A DNA stretch of 64,000 nucleotides, from assembly GCA_041920215.1 (NCBI GenBank), contig JAYRSJ010000006.1:1-64000 (forward strand), given 5' to 3'. Source of the DNA: JAYRSJ01 sp041920215. Its GTDB lineage: Bacteria; Pseudomonadota; Gammaproteobacteria; Burkholderiales; Burkholderiaceae_C. The translations under genes were made by a program, and so were the position numbers. Of the stretch, positions 31,092 to 39,573 are shown one piece after another. The notes under the pieces were generated by a model. It saw nothing but the letters and a program-made list of their open reading frames with translations, made no database searches and was not told where the DNA came from. The first letter of the stretch is position 1. Each line of letters starts with the position of its first letter.

Positions 31092-31164
31092 GTTACAAGC
31101 CGCAAACACGCTAAGTCCGCACCACGACTCACCTAAACAGCCGACAAAAGCGGCATTGTTACAA
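31092..31164. repeat. Two GTTACAA repeats upstream of the DUF4224 gene
   Basis: Direct GTTACAA copies at 31092-31098 and 31158-31164, each followed by CAAACACG-like sequence, in the only spacer of the rightward operon. Candidate binding sites for the DUF4224 protein or for integrase arms. No promoter is clear. Confidence 0.35.
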
Positions 31165-31178
31165 ACACGTTGCGCACC

Positions 31179-31436
31179 ATGACCGACCAACCCACCCGCG
31201 TCACCCTCACGCCTGAGGAAATCGCCGACCTGACCCGGTACCGCCGGGCGGCCGACCAGCTGCGCGAGCTGCACGCCCGTGGCTTCGCGCGCGCCTACCT
31301 GCGCGGCGGCCAGGTGGTGCTGGAGCGCCCGCACTTCGAGGCCGTGTGCCGCGGCGAGGTGCAGCGCGAGCGCCCCAAGGTCAAGCCGCCCACCGTCATA
31401 CCGGCATCAGCCACCGGCCGGCGCCGCGCCGCCTGA
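31179..31436 (+). CDS. DUF4224 protein, possible excision factor
   Basis: 85 residues (MTDQPTRVTLTPEEIADLTRYRRAADQLREL). The pattern TLTPEEIADLTRYRR...LHARGFARAYLRGGQVVLER is the DUF4224 family, small HTH-like proteins regularly found just before integrases. Position suggests recombination directionality (excision) or integrase regulation, but this is not proven for the family. Sits 49 bp before the integrase. Confidence 0.78.
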   Translation: MTDQPTRVTLTPEEIADLTRYRRAADQLRELHARGFARAYLRGGQVVLERPHFEAVCRGEVQRERPKVKPPTVIPASATGRRRAA

Positions 31437-31485
31437 CGGGCGTAGCATCGCCCCAGCACCGAACGAACGACCGGAGCACCCCACC

Positions 31486-32565
31486 ATGCCCAAGGGCCCC
31501 GCCAAAGGCACCCAGATCAAGGATGGCCGCTACTACCTGGTGCGCGCCGAAGGCAGCAAGCGCCGCTGGCTACCGCTGACCCGCGTGGCCGAAGGCCTGC
31601 CCGCCTACTACGCCGCGCTGGCCAGCGCGCTGGGCCGGGCCAACGACCCCGACCTCATGCCGCAGGTGGTGGCCGCCTGGTGCACCGCCGTGATGAGCAA
31701 GCACTCGGCCAAGACTCAGATCGACGAGCAGCGGCGCGCCAACGCTATCGCCAAAGGCTTCGAGGACTTCCGCGCCAGCGAGGTGGAGCCACCCGACTGC
31801 ATGGCCTTCCTGGAGCCGCTGCAGAGCATGCCGCGCACGCACGATCTCTTCCGCAGCCAGCTGCACAGCATCTTCGCCTACGCCGAGCTCAAGGGCTGGC
31901 GCAAGGCCGGCAGCAACCCCGTGGCCGTGGTGCCGCCCATGGGCTACACCCCCCGCCAGCGCTATGTCACCGACAGCGAGCTGCGCCGCATCAAGGTGGG
32001 CTGCCTCTATGGTGACGATGGCAAGCGCACGCCCAGCGGCATCACCACGGCCTGCATGATCGAGCTGGCTTACCTGACCGCCGCCGATGCTGGCGTGCTG
32101 GTGCGCATCCTCGACCAGCGCGACCCCGAGCGCCCCGACGAGCCCCACCTGTGCCCCGAGGGCATTGCGCTGCGCCGCGACAAGACCCGGCACAAAGGCG
32201 GCGACTGGCTCATCATCACCTACACCCCACGCCTGCGCGCCGTGGTGCAGCGCCTGCTCAAGCTCAAGGCCGAGCGCAACCTCAAGAAGCGCGCCGCCCA
32301 GCGGGTGCAAACCCAGGCCCTGATCACCAAGCAGGACGGCACCCCGATGACCTACGAGGCCCTGGCCGCCGCCTGGCAGCGCGGCGTGAAGCGCGCCGCC
32401 GTGCCGCCCACCATGTTCCGCGATCTGCGCGCGAAGGCCCTCACCGACAAAGCCGCCCGCGACGGCGTGCGCAGCGCCAGCGACCTGGGCATCCACGCCA
32501 CCGAAGCCCAGACCACGGCCTATGTGCGCCGCACGACAGCCCGCAAAACCGGGGCCGCGGCGTGA
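31486..32565 (+). CDS. Tyrosine recombinase (integrase), with substituted catalytic residues
   Basis: 359 residues. Core-binding domain (GFEDFRASEVEPPDCMAF, LFRSQLHSIFAYAELKGW) followed by a catalytic domain ending in TTAYVRRTTARK with Tyr346. In the box-I segment, normally LTGxR, the sequence is LTAADAGVL: the catalytic Arg position carries Asp201. The HxLR box reads FRDLRAK, so His is replaced by Arg312 while Arg315 remains; His337 lies in the third box. The ATG at 31486 is chosen because the longer in-frame reading overlaps the DUF4224 gene. It should integrate the phage at the adjacent tRNA-Pro; activity is doubtful unless the substitutions are tolerated. Confidence 0.82.
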   Translation: MPKGPAKGTQIKDGRYYLVRAEGSKRRWLPLTRVAEGLPAYYAALASALGRANDPDLMPQVVAAWCTAVMSKHSAKTQIDEQRRANAIAKGFEDFRASEVEPPDCMAFLEPLQSMPRTHDLFRSQLHSIFAYAELKGWRKAGSNPVAVVPPMGYTPRQRYVTDSELRRIKVGCLYGDDGKRTPSGITTACMIELAYLTAADAGVLVRILDQRDPERPDEPHLCPEGIALRRDKTRHKGGDWLIITYTPRLRAVVQRLLKLKAERNLKKRAAQRVQTQALITKQDGTPMTYEALAAAWQRGVKRAAVPPTMFRDLRAKALTDKAARDGVRSASDLGIHATEAQTTAYVRRTTARKTGAAA

Positions 32566-32590
32566 TTCCAGCGCGCCCCGCCAGAAACAC

Positions 32591-32614
32591 AAAAAGGCCC
32601 CGCGGGGCCTTTTT
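32591..32614 (+). terminator. Integrase terminator
   Basis: Perfect palindrome AAAAAGGCCCC-GCGGGGCCTTTTT with T-tract, 26 nt after the integrase stop; it can act in both directions. Confidence 0.85.
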
Positions 32615-32626
32615 TGCCGTCTCGCC

Positions 32627-32656
32627 GTTAGAGGATTCTCAAACGGTTAGAGGATT
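32627..32656. repeat. GTTAGAGGATT direct repeats near the prophage end
   Basis: Two 11-bp copies (32627-32637 and 32646-32656), 19 bp apart, between the integrase and the tRNA. Together with the inverted pair GGATTTTC/GAAAATCC (32658-32665 and 32686-32693) they look like integrase arm-type sites of the attachment region. Confidence 0.5.
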
Positions 32657-32713
32657 TGGATTTTCGGCGTGATTGTGCAAGTGCTGAAAATCCTTGCCAA
32701 TCAACGAGATAGA

Positions 32714-32790
32714 TGGTCGGGGTGGCGGGATTCGAACTCGCGACCCTCTGCTCCCAAAGCAGATGCGCTACCAGGCTGCGCTACACCCCG
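32714..32790 (-). tRNA. tRNA-Pro(TGG), prophage integration site
   Basis: 77-nt gene including encoded CCA. Acceptor CGGGGTG/CACCCCG, D-stem GCGC/GCGC, anticodon stem TCTGC/GCAGA around loop TTTGGGA (anticodon TGG), T-loop TTCGAAT. The T-stem pairs GCGAG with CCCGC, leaving one A.C mismatch. The prophage lies directly beyond its 3' end. Confidence 0.95.
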
Positions 32791-32825
32791 ACGAGGAAAC
32801 GCATTGTAGCGCGGCTTTTGCCCGC

Positions 32826-35800
32826 TCAGGCCGAGTCCAGCAAGACCTGCTCCGGCAAGGCCTCCACCGCCGCCGTGCAATCGATCAGGCGGCCCTGGCC
32901 ACTAACAAAGGCGGTGCGCACCTTGTCGCCGGGCTGCAGCAGCATCACCGCCTCGCGATAGCGGCCCAGCTGGGCCAGGTACTCGAGCTTCTCCTGCGGC
33001 GCCGGATGCAGCTTGTAGTCCAGCACCCACCAGACTGACCCGGCTGCCCCGCCAGCAGCGGGCAGGCAGACCAGGCGGTCGATACGCAAGTCCTGCCCTC
33101 GCCAGCTGACAGCCACCTCGTTGCCCGCCCAGAGCAGCGACTCTCCCCTCAGCAGCGGTGCGCACTCGGGGCTGGAGAGGATGTCGCCCGCACTGCGCGC
33201 CAGCCGCTGGCTGCGCGCCTGGTCCAGCCCGTACATCTGCGCTGCCGCCGCAAGCAGGCTTTCCAGCGACTGACGCTGGGCGGGTCTGCAGGCCCATTCC
33301 AGCACCCGGTGCAAGGCCTCGCCCAGCGCCGCACTATCGTCGACCGGGACTGGTGCGCCACCAATCTCGGTCTGCGGCAGCGGCGCCTGCGGCGTGGCAA
33401 GCCGGAGCTCGGGCAGGCAACGCAGGGTAGCGGCAGCTTTGTGCGCGGCGGCTGGCGCGCCCGCTGGGGCAGCCAGTTCTGTCGCAGGCACGGACAAGGG
33501 CTGGGCCTGGCCCTGCAAGCGGTCCCACCAGCTGGCACTGGCCGATGTGCGCTGACTGGGGGTGCGGCTAAAGACCAGGCGCGAGCGTGCGCGGGTCAGC
33601 GCCACATAGAGCGCGTTGAGCTCCTCGCGCTGGCGCTGCTCACGCTCCTCGTCGAGCAGCGCCAGCAGCGAAGGCGGCGGCTTGCCCTCTGAGGCGATGA
33701 AGGCCACGGTGTCAGGTCTGGCCTGCTGCACAGGCCAGTGCACGGCCAGCGTGGTGGTTTCAGCACGCGCCGGCGCGGCCTCGCAGTCCAGCAGCACCAC
33801 GACCTGGGCCTCCAGCCCCTTGGCGCCATGCACGGTCAGCAGTTGCACCGCGTCCGCCACACTGGGCCAGCTCAGCTTCAGGGCGCGGCTGCGCAGGCTG
33901 CGCACAAAGCTGTAGATGCCGGCATAGCGGCCGCCGTCCAGGTCCAGTGCCAGGGCCAGCACCGCCTGAACCGCATGCAGGCGGCTGCTGCGCTCGCTGG
34001 GCGGCACGGCGGCAGCCAGGCGCTGCAGCAACTCACCTTCGTGCAGGATCTGGTCCAGCAAATCATGGGGGCTGCGGCTGCGCGCCGCCTGCTGCCAACG
34101 CTGCAGCAGACGGCTGGCGCGCGGCAGGGCCATGCCCGGCAGCTCGCCCTCAGCGCGGCACAGCACCGCCCACCAGGAGCGCCGCTGTGCAGGCTCGGGG
34201 CGCGGCCGGTCCAGCCACTCGACCTCCCCCCCCTGCTCGGCCAGCCACAGCAGATCGGCCTCGCTGGCCGCGAACAGCGGGCTGCGCAGGGCGTGCGCCA
34301 GCGAGAGGTTGTGCCCTGGCGAGGCCAGCACATCCAGCAAGGCCAGCAGATCGCGGACGTCGGGCGACTCCAGCAGCGGCGTCTCCTCGGGTGCGGCATG
34401 GGGAATGCCCAACCCCTTGAGCGTCTGAGCCAGCACGCGCAGGCCCTCGCGCTTGCGCGCCAGCACGAAGATTTCCCCCGGCAAGACCTGACCCTCGGCA
34501 AGCCAGGCCGCGATGCAGCTCGCCACCCGCTGCGCCTCGGCAGCCCGCTTGTGCAGCTCGGGCTCGTGCCGCGCCTGCCGCAGGCTGGGGCGCCAGACCT
34601 CGCTGTCCTGCTCCGACGCCTCGTCCTTGGCCGCGGGGCCGGGGTCGACGAGGCAATGGACCCCGTCATCGGCCCGCGGCTGCGACTCGGTGCTGTGGGC
34701 GCGGAAACCGCTGTACTCGCCTGCCCGGCTCGCCACATCGAAGACTTGATTGACCGCTGCCAGCACCGCCGGCGCATTGCGGCGGGTGTGATCGCAGCTG
34801 AGCACCAGCCCGCCCAGGGCCTGGCTGATAAAGTCGCGCGCCGCAGCGAAGACCCGTGGCTCGGCGCGCCGGAAGCGGTAGATGCTCTGCTTGGGATCAC
34901 CGACGATGAAGACAGCCGGGGGCTGCTGGCCGCTGCGTCCCCCGCCGGCGCCGCCGTAGCCGTCCAGCCAGGCATGCAGCGCATGCCATTGCAGCGGGCT
35001 GGTGTCCTGAAACTCGTCGATCAGAAGATGGCGGATCTGCTGGTCCAGGCGCTCCTGCACCCAGCCCGAGAGTTCGGCGTCGGCCAGCAGGGCCAGCGCC
35101 CCGCGCTCCAGATCATTCATATCGACCAGGCCGCGCGCCAGCTTCAGCGCCTCGTAGCCACTCAGCAGGGCCAGGGCCAGGCGGCTGAGCTGCTGGTGGG
35201 TGCGCCGCGCCTGCTGCTGCTGGCGAGCCAGATCCAGGCGCTGCAGCGCATCGCTGAGGGCAAGCAGTTCGGCGCTGTCGCCGAGATGCTTGCGCGGCGT
35301 GCCGGTGGCCGTGAACAAGGCAGCGAACAGCGCCTCGAAAGCCTCCGCGGGCTCGGCCAGGGCCAGCGCGCGCTCGAGCAACTCAGCCGTCTTGCGCGGC
35401 GTCGCACTCTTGGCCGCCCCCAGCTCGCGGGCCAGGGCCTGCAGCCGCGGACGCAGCACCGCCAGAGCCTGCAGCACATCGACCAGGCCGGCCAGCTCCG
35501 GCGCTACCGCCTCCGGGCCGGCCACAGCCTCCATCAGATGACCGGACTCGGCCGCCAGGCGCAGCTCCACCCGTTTGGCAAAGCCTGCCTCCAGCCAGCG
35601 CCGCACCCGGTTGCGACCATGCTCGAGCACCAGAGCCTGGTAGTCGGCCAGCAGGCCCGCATCGGCCAGCACCTGCGCATTAAAACGCGACCAGACATCG
35701 GGCATCAGCTCGCTCTCGTCCTCCAACAGCTGCAATTCGGGCGCGATGGCCTGAGCCTTCAGCAGCTCCAGCGGCGCCGCCTTCAGCAGTTGGGCAAACC

Positions 35801-36227
35801 AGGCATGGAAGGTGCGGATCTCGACCATGCGGCCACCCGCCAGCAGACGCTGCTGCAGTCGAGCCAGCTGCGGCTCGGCCGCCGCCGCGGCCGCAGCGTC
35901 CATGCCACGCTGCTGCAGCGCGGCGATGCGGCCCGCCGCGTCGGTGTGAGCGAACTCGTCCAGCCATTCGCCCAGGCGCTGGCGCATCTCGCCCGCGGCC
36001 TTGCGGGTGAAGGTGATCGCGACGATCTGCTGCGGCTCGGCGCCGTCCAGCAGCGCTCGCAAGATGCGCGACACCAGCATCCAGGTCTTGCCTGCGCCGG
36101 CACAGGCTTCCACCACGACGCTACGCTGCGGATCGCAGGCCAGCGCGTAGAAGCGCTCGCGCGCCACCGGCAGTCCATCCGCCGCGTAGGCGGCCTGCAC
36201 CGGACCAAGGGTTGGGCTGGCGCTCAC
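32826..36227 (-). CDS. addA: AddA-like helicase-nuclease
   Basis: 1133 residues. Superfamily-1 helicase with PD-(D/E)XK nuclease of the double-strand-break resection complex that loads RecA. Walker A ACAGAGKT at 41-48, helicase motif II LIDEFQDTS near residue 402, and a C-terminal nuclease (RIDRLV ... WWVLDYKL near 1069). The domain plan and its neighbour fit AddA rather than RecB, and proteobacterial AddAB lineages exist. The ATG overlaps the addB stop by 4 nt, so the two are co-translated. Nothing marks it as damaged by the nearby prophage, which ends about 110 bp downstream. Confidence 0.88.
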   Translation of the reverse strand: MSASPTLGPVQAAYAADGLPVARERFYALACDPQRSVVVEACAGAGKTWMLVSRILRALLDGAEPQQIVAITFTRKAAGEMRQRLGEWLDEFAHTDAAGRIAALQQRGMDAAAAAAAEPQLARLQQRLLAGGRMVEIRTFHAWFAQLLKAAPLELLKAQAIAPELQLLEDESELMPDVWSRFNAQVLADAGLLADYQALVLEHGRNRVRRWLEAGFAKRVELRLAAESGHLMEAVAGPEAVAPELAGLVDVLQALAVLRPRLQALARELGAAKSATPRKTAELLERALALAEPAEAFEALFAALFTATGTPRKHLGDSAELLALSDALQRLDLARQQQQARRTHQQLSRLALALLSGYEALKLARGLVDMNDLERGALALLADAELSGWVQERLDQQIRHLLIDEFQDTSPLQWHALHAWLDGYGGAGGGRSGQQPPAVFIVGDPKQSIYRFRRAEPRVFAAARDFISQALGGLVLSCDHTRRNAPAVLAAVNQVFDVASRAGEYSGFRAHSTESQPRADDGVHCLVDPGPAAKDEASEQDSEVWRPSLRQARHEPELHKRAAEAQRVASCIAAWLAEGQVLPGEIFVLARKREGLRVLAQTLKGLGIPHAAPEETPLLESPDVRDLLALLDVLASPGHNLSLAHALRSPLFAASEADLLWLAEQGGEVEWLDRPRPEPAQRRSWWAVLCRAEGELPGMALPRASRLLQRWQQAARSRSPHDLLDQILHEGELLQRLAAAVPPSERSSRLHAVQAVLALALDLDGGRYAGIYSFVRSLRSRALKLSWPSVADAVQLLTVHGAKGLEAQVVVLLDCEAAPARAETTTLAVHWPVQQARPDTVAFIASEGKPPPSLLALLDEEREQRQREELNALYVALTRARSRLVFSRTPSQRTSASASWWDRLQGQAQPLSVPATELAAPAGAPAAAHKAAATLRCLPELRLATPQAPLPQTEIGGAPVPVDDSAALGEALHRVLEWACRPAQRQSLESLLAAAAQMYGLDQARSQRLARSAGDILSSPECAPLLRGESLLWAGNEVAVSWRGQDLRIDRLVCLPAAGGAAGSVWWVLDYKLHPAPQEKLEYLAQLGRYREAVMLLQPGDKVRTAFVSGQGRLIDCTAAVEALPEQVLLDSA

Positions 36228-38938
36228 AGGCTGATCTCCGTCCAGTCATCGCGCCGGCACAGGCCGCGCATTTCGCAGTATTCGCAGGCACGCCCCTCAC
36301 CCAGCGCCGGCAGCGCGGCGCCGGCAGCGATGGCCTCCAGATCCTCGCGCAGCCCTTCCAGCAGTCGCAGCGCACTGTGGGCGACACCCTCGTGCGTCAC
36401 CGCCGCCACCCCGCGCGCATCGTCCAGCGCGAGATAGCAGGCCTGCTGCTCGTCCAGCGCGGGCTCGCCCTGCATCAGCAGCGCGTAGACCGCCAGCTGG
36501 GTGTCCTCCAAGGGCTGGGCCACCTTGTCCTTCAGCGCGGCCAGGCTGCCGGTCTTGTAGTCGATCAGCAGCTGGCGCGCCGGATCGCCGCCGGCATGGT
36601 CCAGACGATCGATACGGCCACGCAGGCTCAAGGCTTGCAGCGGCCCCGGCAGGTCGGCAAAGGGCCGAACCTGCCGGTCCATCTCGCCGCCGGCAAAACG
36701 GTTGCCCGCGGCCTCGTGCGCCGCCAGCCAGTCCAGATAGCGCGGCACGAAACGTGCGAAGCCGGCCGCATAGGGCAGAAACTCAGCCGGCGCCAGACCC
36801 AGCGCGCGCTGCTGATCCTCAGCCGCCCGGTTCAGCTGCGCACTATCGTCCAGCCCGGACATCTCAGCGCGGTCGCGATGAAACTGATGCAGCACCGCAT
36901 GCAGCCAGGTGCCGTAATCGCGCTTGTCGAGCTGACCCTGCAACTCCTCGGCCTCGCGCAGGCCCAGCAGGCTGCGGGCAAAGAACTGATAGGGGCATTG
37001 GCGCAGCGACTCGATGGCACTGGCACTCAGGGCAGCCGGCAGGCGCGCTGGCGCAAGGGCGGTGGCACGCGCCTGGGCGGCCGGTTCTACCGCTGCCAGC
37101 GGCCGCTGATCGATCCAGTCAGCCAGCTCTGCGGCTTGCGCCTCGCGCAGCGCCAGCTGCAGGCTCTCCAGCAACGGGCTGGGCGACAGCAGCTCGCTGC
37201 CCTTGCTGCGGCAGCGCAGCAGCGTCAACGCCGGCACGCGCAGCAGCTGTGCGAACTGGAGCGCCAGCTGCTGGCGCTTCTCCGCGAGGCTGGGCAGCTC
37301 CAGCAGGCGCGCCAGCGCATCGCTGATCAGGGCCGGTCCGGCCGGCACAGGCCCCAGGGTCTGGGCGTCGGCGCCGGGCAGCACCACGGCGCCAAACGGC
37401 CGCAGCATGGCCCGCGCCAGCGGTGTGATGATCAGCAGCGGACGCTGCGCATTGGCGGGCAGAAACTGCCCGCCCTCCAGGCTGGCATCGACCCAGTCGA
37501 TGAAATCCGCCAGGCTCAGCCGCGACTGCTGCAAGGCCGCCTCATGGGCTGTGCCGGGCCAGGGCTGGCGGCGCAGCCACAGCGCATCCAGCAGAGCCGC
37601 ACCGGCCTCCTGGCTCTGCAGGCGCTCGATGGCCCCCAGGCGCTGCAGGCACTCACCCAGGGCCGCCAGCCAGTCGGCCAGACTGCGCTGTGCCGGCGCA
37701 GCACGCAGGGCGGCCAGCACCTCCTGCCCGGCCTGCCAAAGCCTGGCGCTGCCAGGCCCCAGCTGCTCCACGCGTACCGCGCTGGGCTGAAGCCAGCCAT
37801 GGCTGCGGCAACGTGCCTCCAGCCGGCTCAGCGCGGCCTCGCCATGGCGGTCCAGCAGGGTCTGGCTGAGATCGGCTTTCAGGAACGCCAGCCAGTCATC
37901 GCTGTTGGCCTGAGGTCGTGCGGCGCGCAGCAGGGCCATCAGCTGGGCGGCCTGCGGCGTGGTGGCCAGGGTCCAGCCGGTCTCATCGGCCATGGGCAGG
38001 GACTGCCGGTCAAGCAAGGCGCGAACGCGCCGCACCAGCACGCGATCCTGGGCGATCAAGGCGACCGGCGCGCGACCAGCCTGCAGATGATCGATCACTG
38101 CGGCGGCCGCGCACTGGGCGAGTTCCTCGAAATCCTCGCACAGCCCCTGCTCGACACGGCCCGGCAGACCGGCTGCCAGCGCGCTGGCCTCCAGCGCCAG
38201 ATCGGCCGACAGGCGCAGTACCGGAACGCCAGCGCTCTCAGCGGCCGCCAGCAAGGCCTCGGCGAGGGGCTCGGGCCCGCCGCACTGCAGATGCACCCAG
38301 GCGCACGGTCGCAGATCGAAGAGCGCGTCACTGGCCGGCTGCCGGCTATCGCTGGCCGCCCATTCCAGTGCCACGAGGGCGAGGGCGCGTTCCAGCCCGC
38401 CGGGCCCTTGCTGCTGCAGGACGGCGCGGGCCTGCTGCCACAAGGCCTCGCGCCGGCTCGGCGGGCGCTGAGCGGCTGCGCGCTGCCAAGCATGGGCCGC
38501 CTCGACCAGACGCTGCACCGCCAGCTCATAGGCACGGGGGTCGCTGGCTGCCAGGGCCTGGGCCCAGCTCTGACCGTGCAGCAGCTGGCGGGCGCTCAGC
38601 GCATCGACGGCCGCGTCAAGGCTGATCTGCAGGGGCTGGGCAAGCGGCTTGGGGGCCAGGGTCGCGGCCAGGCTGTGGGTGGTAGCAATGCTGGGCAGCC
38701 AGCGGCCCAGTTGCATCCAGGCACGCCGCGCTGGTGCCAGGTGTTGCGCAAAGGGCAATAGCACGATCGCATCGCGAGCCGACAGCCCCTGATGGTCCAG
38801 CCAGTCCGCAGTCGCCCGTGCGAGGCGGGGCCAAAAGTTGTCGACCTGATGATCGCGGTCCAGCGGTAGATGCAGGGTAGGAGGCAAGAGAGCGGCAGAT
38901 TGGGTTGCAAGGCATGGCCCGGCGCCCTCAGACGCCAT
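36224..38938 (-). CDS. addB: AddB-like nuclease subunit
   Basis: 904 residues. Divergent helicase-like body and C-terminal nuclease: SLRGRIDRLD and LLIDYKTGS near residue 791 give the PD-(D/E)XK motif, while four cysteines (QCPYQFF near 646 and CEYCEMRGLC at about 883-892) fit the AddB iron-sulphur cluster. N-terminal Walker A motif is not evident, consistent with AddB lacking motor function. It is divergent from trxA with 76 bp between starts, and upstream of addA in one operon. Confidence 0.85.
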   Translation of the reverse strand: MASEGAGPCLATQSAALLPPTLHLPLDRDHQVDNFWPRLARATADWLDHQGLSARDAIVLLPFAQHLAPARRAWMQLGRWLPSIATTHSLAATLAPKPLAQPLQISLDAAVDALSARQLLHGQSWAQALAASDPRAYELAVQRLVEAAHAWQRAAAQRPPSRREALWQQARAVLQQQGPGGLERALALVALEWAASDSRQPASDALFDLRPCAWVHLQCGGPEPLAEALLAAAESAGVPVLRLSADLALEASALAAGLPGRVEQGLCEDFEELAQCAAAAVIDHLQAGRAPVALIAQDRVLVRRVRALLDRQSLPMADETGWTLATTPQAAQLMALLRAARPQANSDDWLAFLKADLSQTLLDRHGEAALSRLEARCRSHGWLQPSAVRVEQLGPGSARLWQAGQEVLAALRAAPAQRSLADWLAALGECLQRLGAIERLQSQEAGAALLDALWLRRQPWPGTAHEAALQQSRLSLADFIDWVDASLEGGQFLPANAQRPLLIITPLARAMLRPFGAVVLPGADAQTLGPVPAGPALISDALARLLELPSLAEKRQQLALQFAQLLRVPALTLLRCRSKGSELLSPSPLLESLQLALREAQAAELADWIDQRPLAAVEPAAQARATALAPARLPAALSASAIESLRQCPYQFFARSLLGLREAEELQGQLDKRDYGTWLHAVLHQFHRDRAEMSGLDDSAQLNRAAEDQQRALGLAPAEFLPYAAGFARFVPRYLDWLAAHEAAGNRFAGGEMDRQVRPFADLPGPLQALSLRGRIDRLDHAGGDPARQLLIDYKTGSLAALKDKVAQPLEDTQLAVYALLMQGEPALDEQQACYLALDDARGVAAVTHEGVAHSALRLLEGLREDLEAIAAGAALPALGEGRACEYCEMRGLCRRDDWTEISL

Positions 38939-39014
38939 GGCTTTGTGTCAGAATCATTGTGCCTTGCGGCCAGCGCTTCAGCCGGCCCCTACCAGGTTCT
39001 CCAGGATCTCATCC

Positions 39015-39344
39015 ATGAGCAGCGAACTGATCAAACATATTTCCGACGCGTCTTTCGAGGCCGACGTTGTCCAGTCCGGCAAGCCGGTGCTGGTGGACTA
39101 CTGGGCCGAATGGTGTGGTCCCTGCAAGATGATCGCCCCCATCCTTGACGAAGTCGCCAAGGACTACGGCGACAAGCTGCAGATCGCCAAGATGAATGTG
39201 GACGAGAACCGCGAGGTGCCGGCCAAGTTTGGCATTCGTGGCATCCCGACTCTGATGCTGTTCAAGGGTGGTCAGCTCTCGGCCACCAAAGTAGGTGCTC
39301 TGTCCAAGGCCCAGTTGACGGCCTTCCTGGACGCTAACCTATAA
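39015..39344 (+). CDS. trxA: Thioredoxin 1
   Basis: 109 residues (MSSELIKHISDASFEADVV). Active-site WCGPC with Cys34 and Cys37, cis-Pro in GIRGIPTLM, C-terminal helix. Reduces disulphides of ribonucleotide reductase, methionine sulphoxide reductases and other proteins using thioredoxin reductase. ATG at 39015 chosen because the preceding residues are not thioredoxin-like and AGGAT lies upstream. Followed by rho, as is usual in betaproteobacteria and many other bacteria. Confidence 0.97.
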   Translation: MSSELIKHISDASFEADVVQSGKPVLVDYWAEWCGPCKMIAPILDEVAKDYGDKLQIAKMNVDENREVPAKFGIRGIPTLMLFKGGQLSATKVGALSKAQLTAFLDANL

Positions 39345-39345
39345 T
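39315..39345 (+). promoter_or_regulatory. Promoter for rho inside the trxA 3' end
   Basis: TTGACG at 39315-39320 and TATAAT at 39340-39345 with 19-bp spacing; the TAA stop of trxA is part of the -10 box. The 228-bp leader before rho contains GCCTGC-GCAGGC (39355-39366), a 12-bp palindrome, and no gene. Confidence 0.65.
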
Positions 39346-39573
39346 CTTTCTCAAGCCTGCGCAGGCGGAGCCGGTCTTTCGTTCCGGTTCCCCTGCACGG
39401 CAGACTGCCAACACGCCCCTTGCTGGCGCGTGGACTCGGCGCCCAAGCTCCCGCGTTTGTTTTCCAAGGCCGCTGGCCGTGTTGTTTCGTGCAACCGGTG
39501 ATGCGCGGCATAGCGCCGAAGTATTTGTCCATGGCTCTTGGCAGGGCCTGGGACGACCCACCAGGGTTTATCC

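Larger units (their letters stand above)
1..32716. mobile_element. Lambda-like prophage (right part; left end outside window)
   Basis: A contiguous block of phage genes: tyrosine integrase next to a tRNA gene, divergent repressor/Cro-type genes, replication genes, gpA-type terminase, lambda-type portal, HK97-type capsid, and a tail module in the lambda order U, V, G, GT, H, M-position, L-position, K-position, J. This is the gene set of a long non-contractile-tailed temperate phage that packages at cos. The right boundary is placed at the 3' end of tRNA-Pro because the integrase ends about 150 bp before it and no bacterial gene lies between. The left boundary, the lysis genes and the second att copy are not visible, so the true size is unknown. 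The module looks intact: structural reading frames are open and translationally coupled. Confidence 0.93.

Noticed and set aside
1..32716. Insertion sequences or transposases within the prophage
   Set aside because: No transposase-like protein, terminal inverted repeats or target duplications were found; the SGNH insert has repeats but no transposase.
33738..36437. 899-codon plus-strand open frame opposite addA
   Set aside because: Antisense to a clear helicase with Walker motifs; Gln/Arg/His-rich shadow composition.
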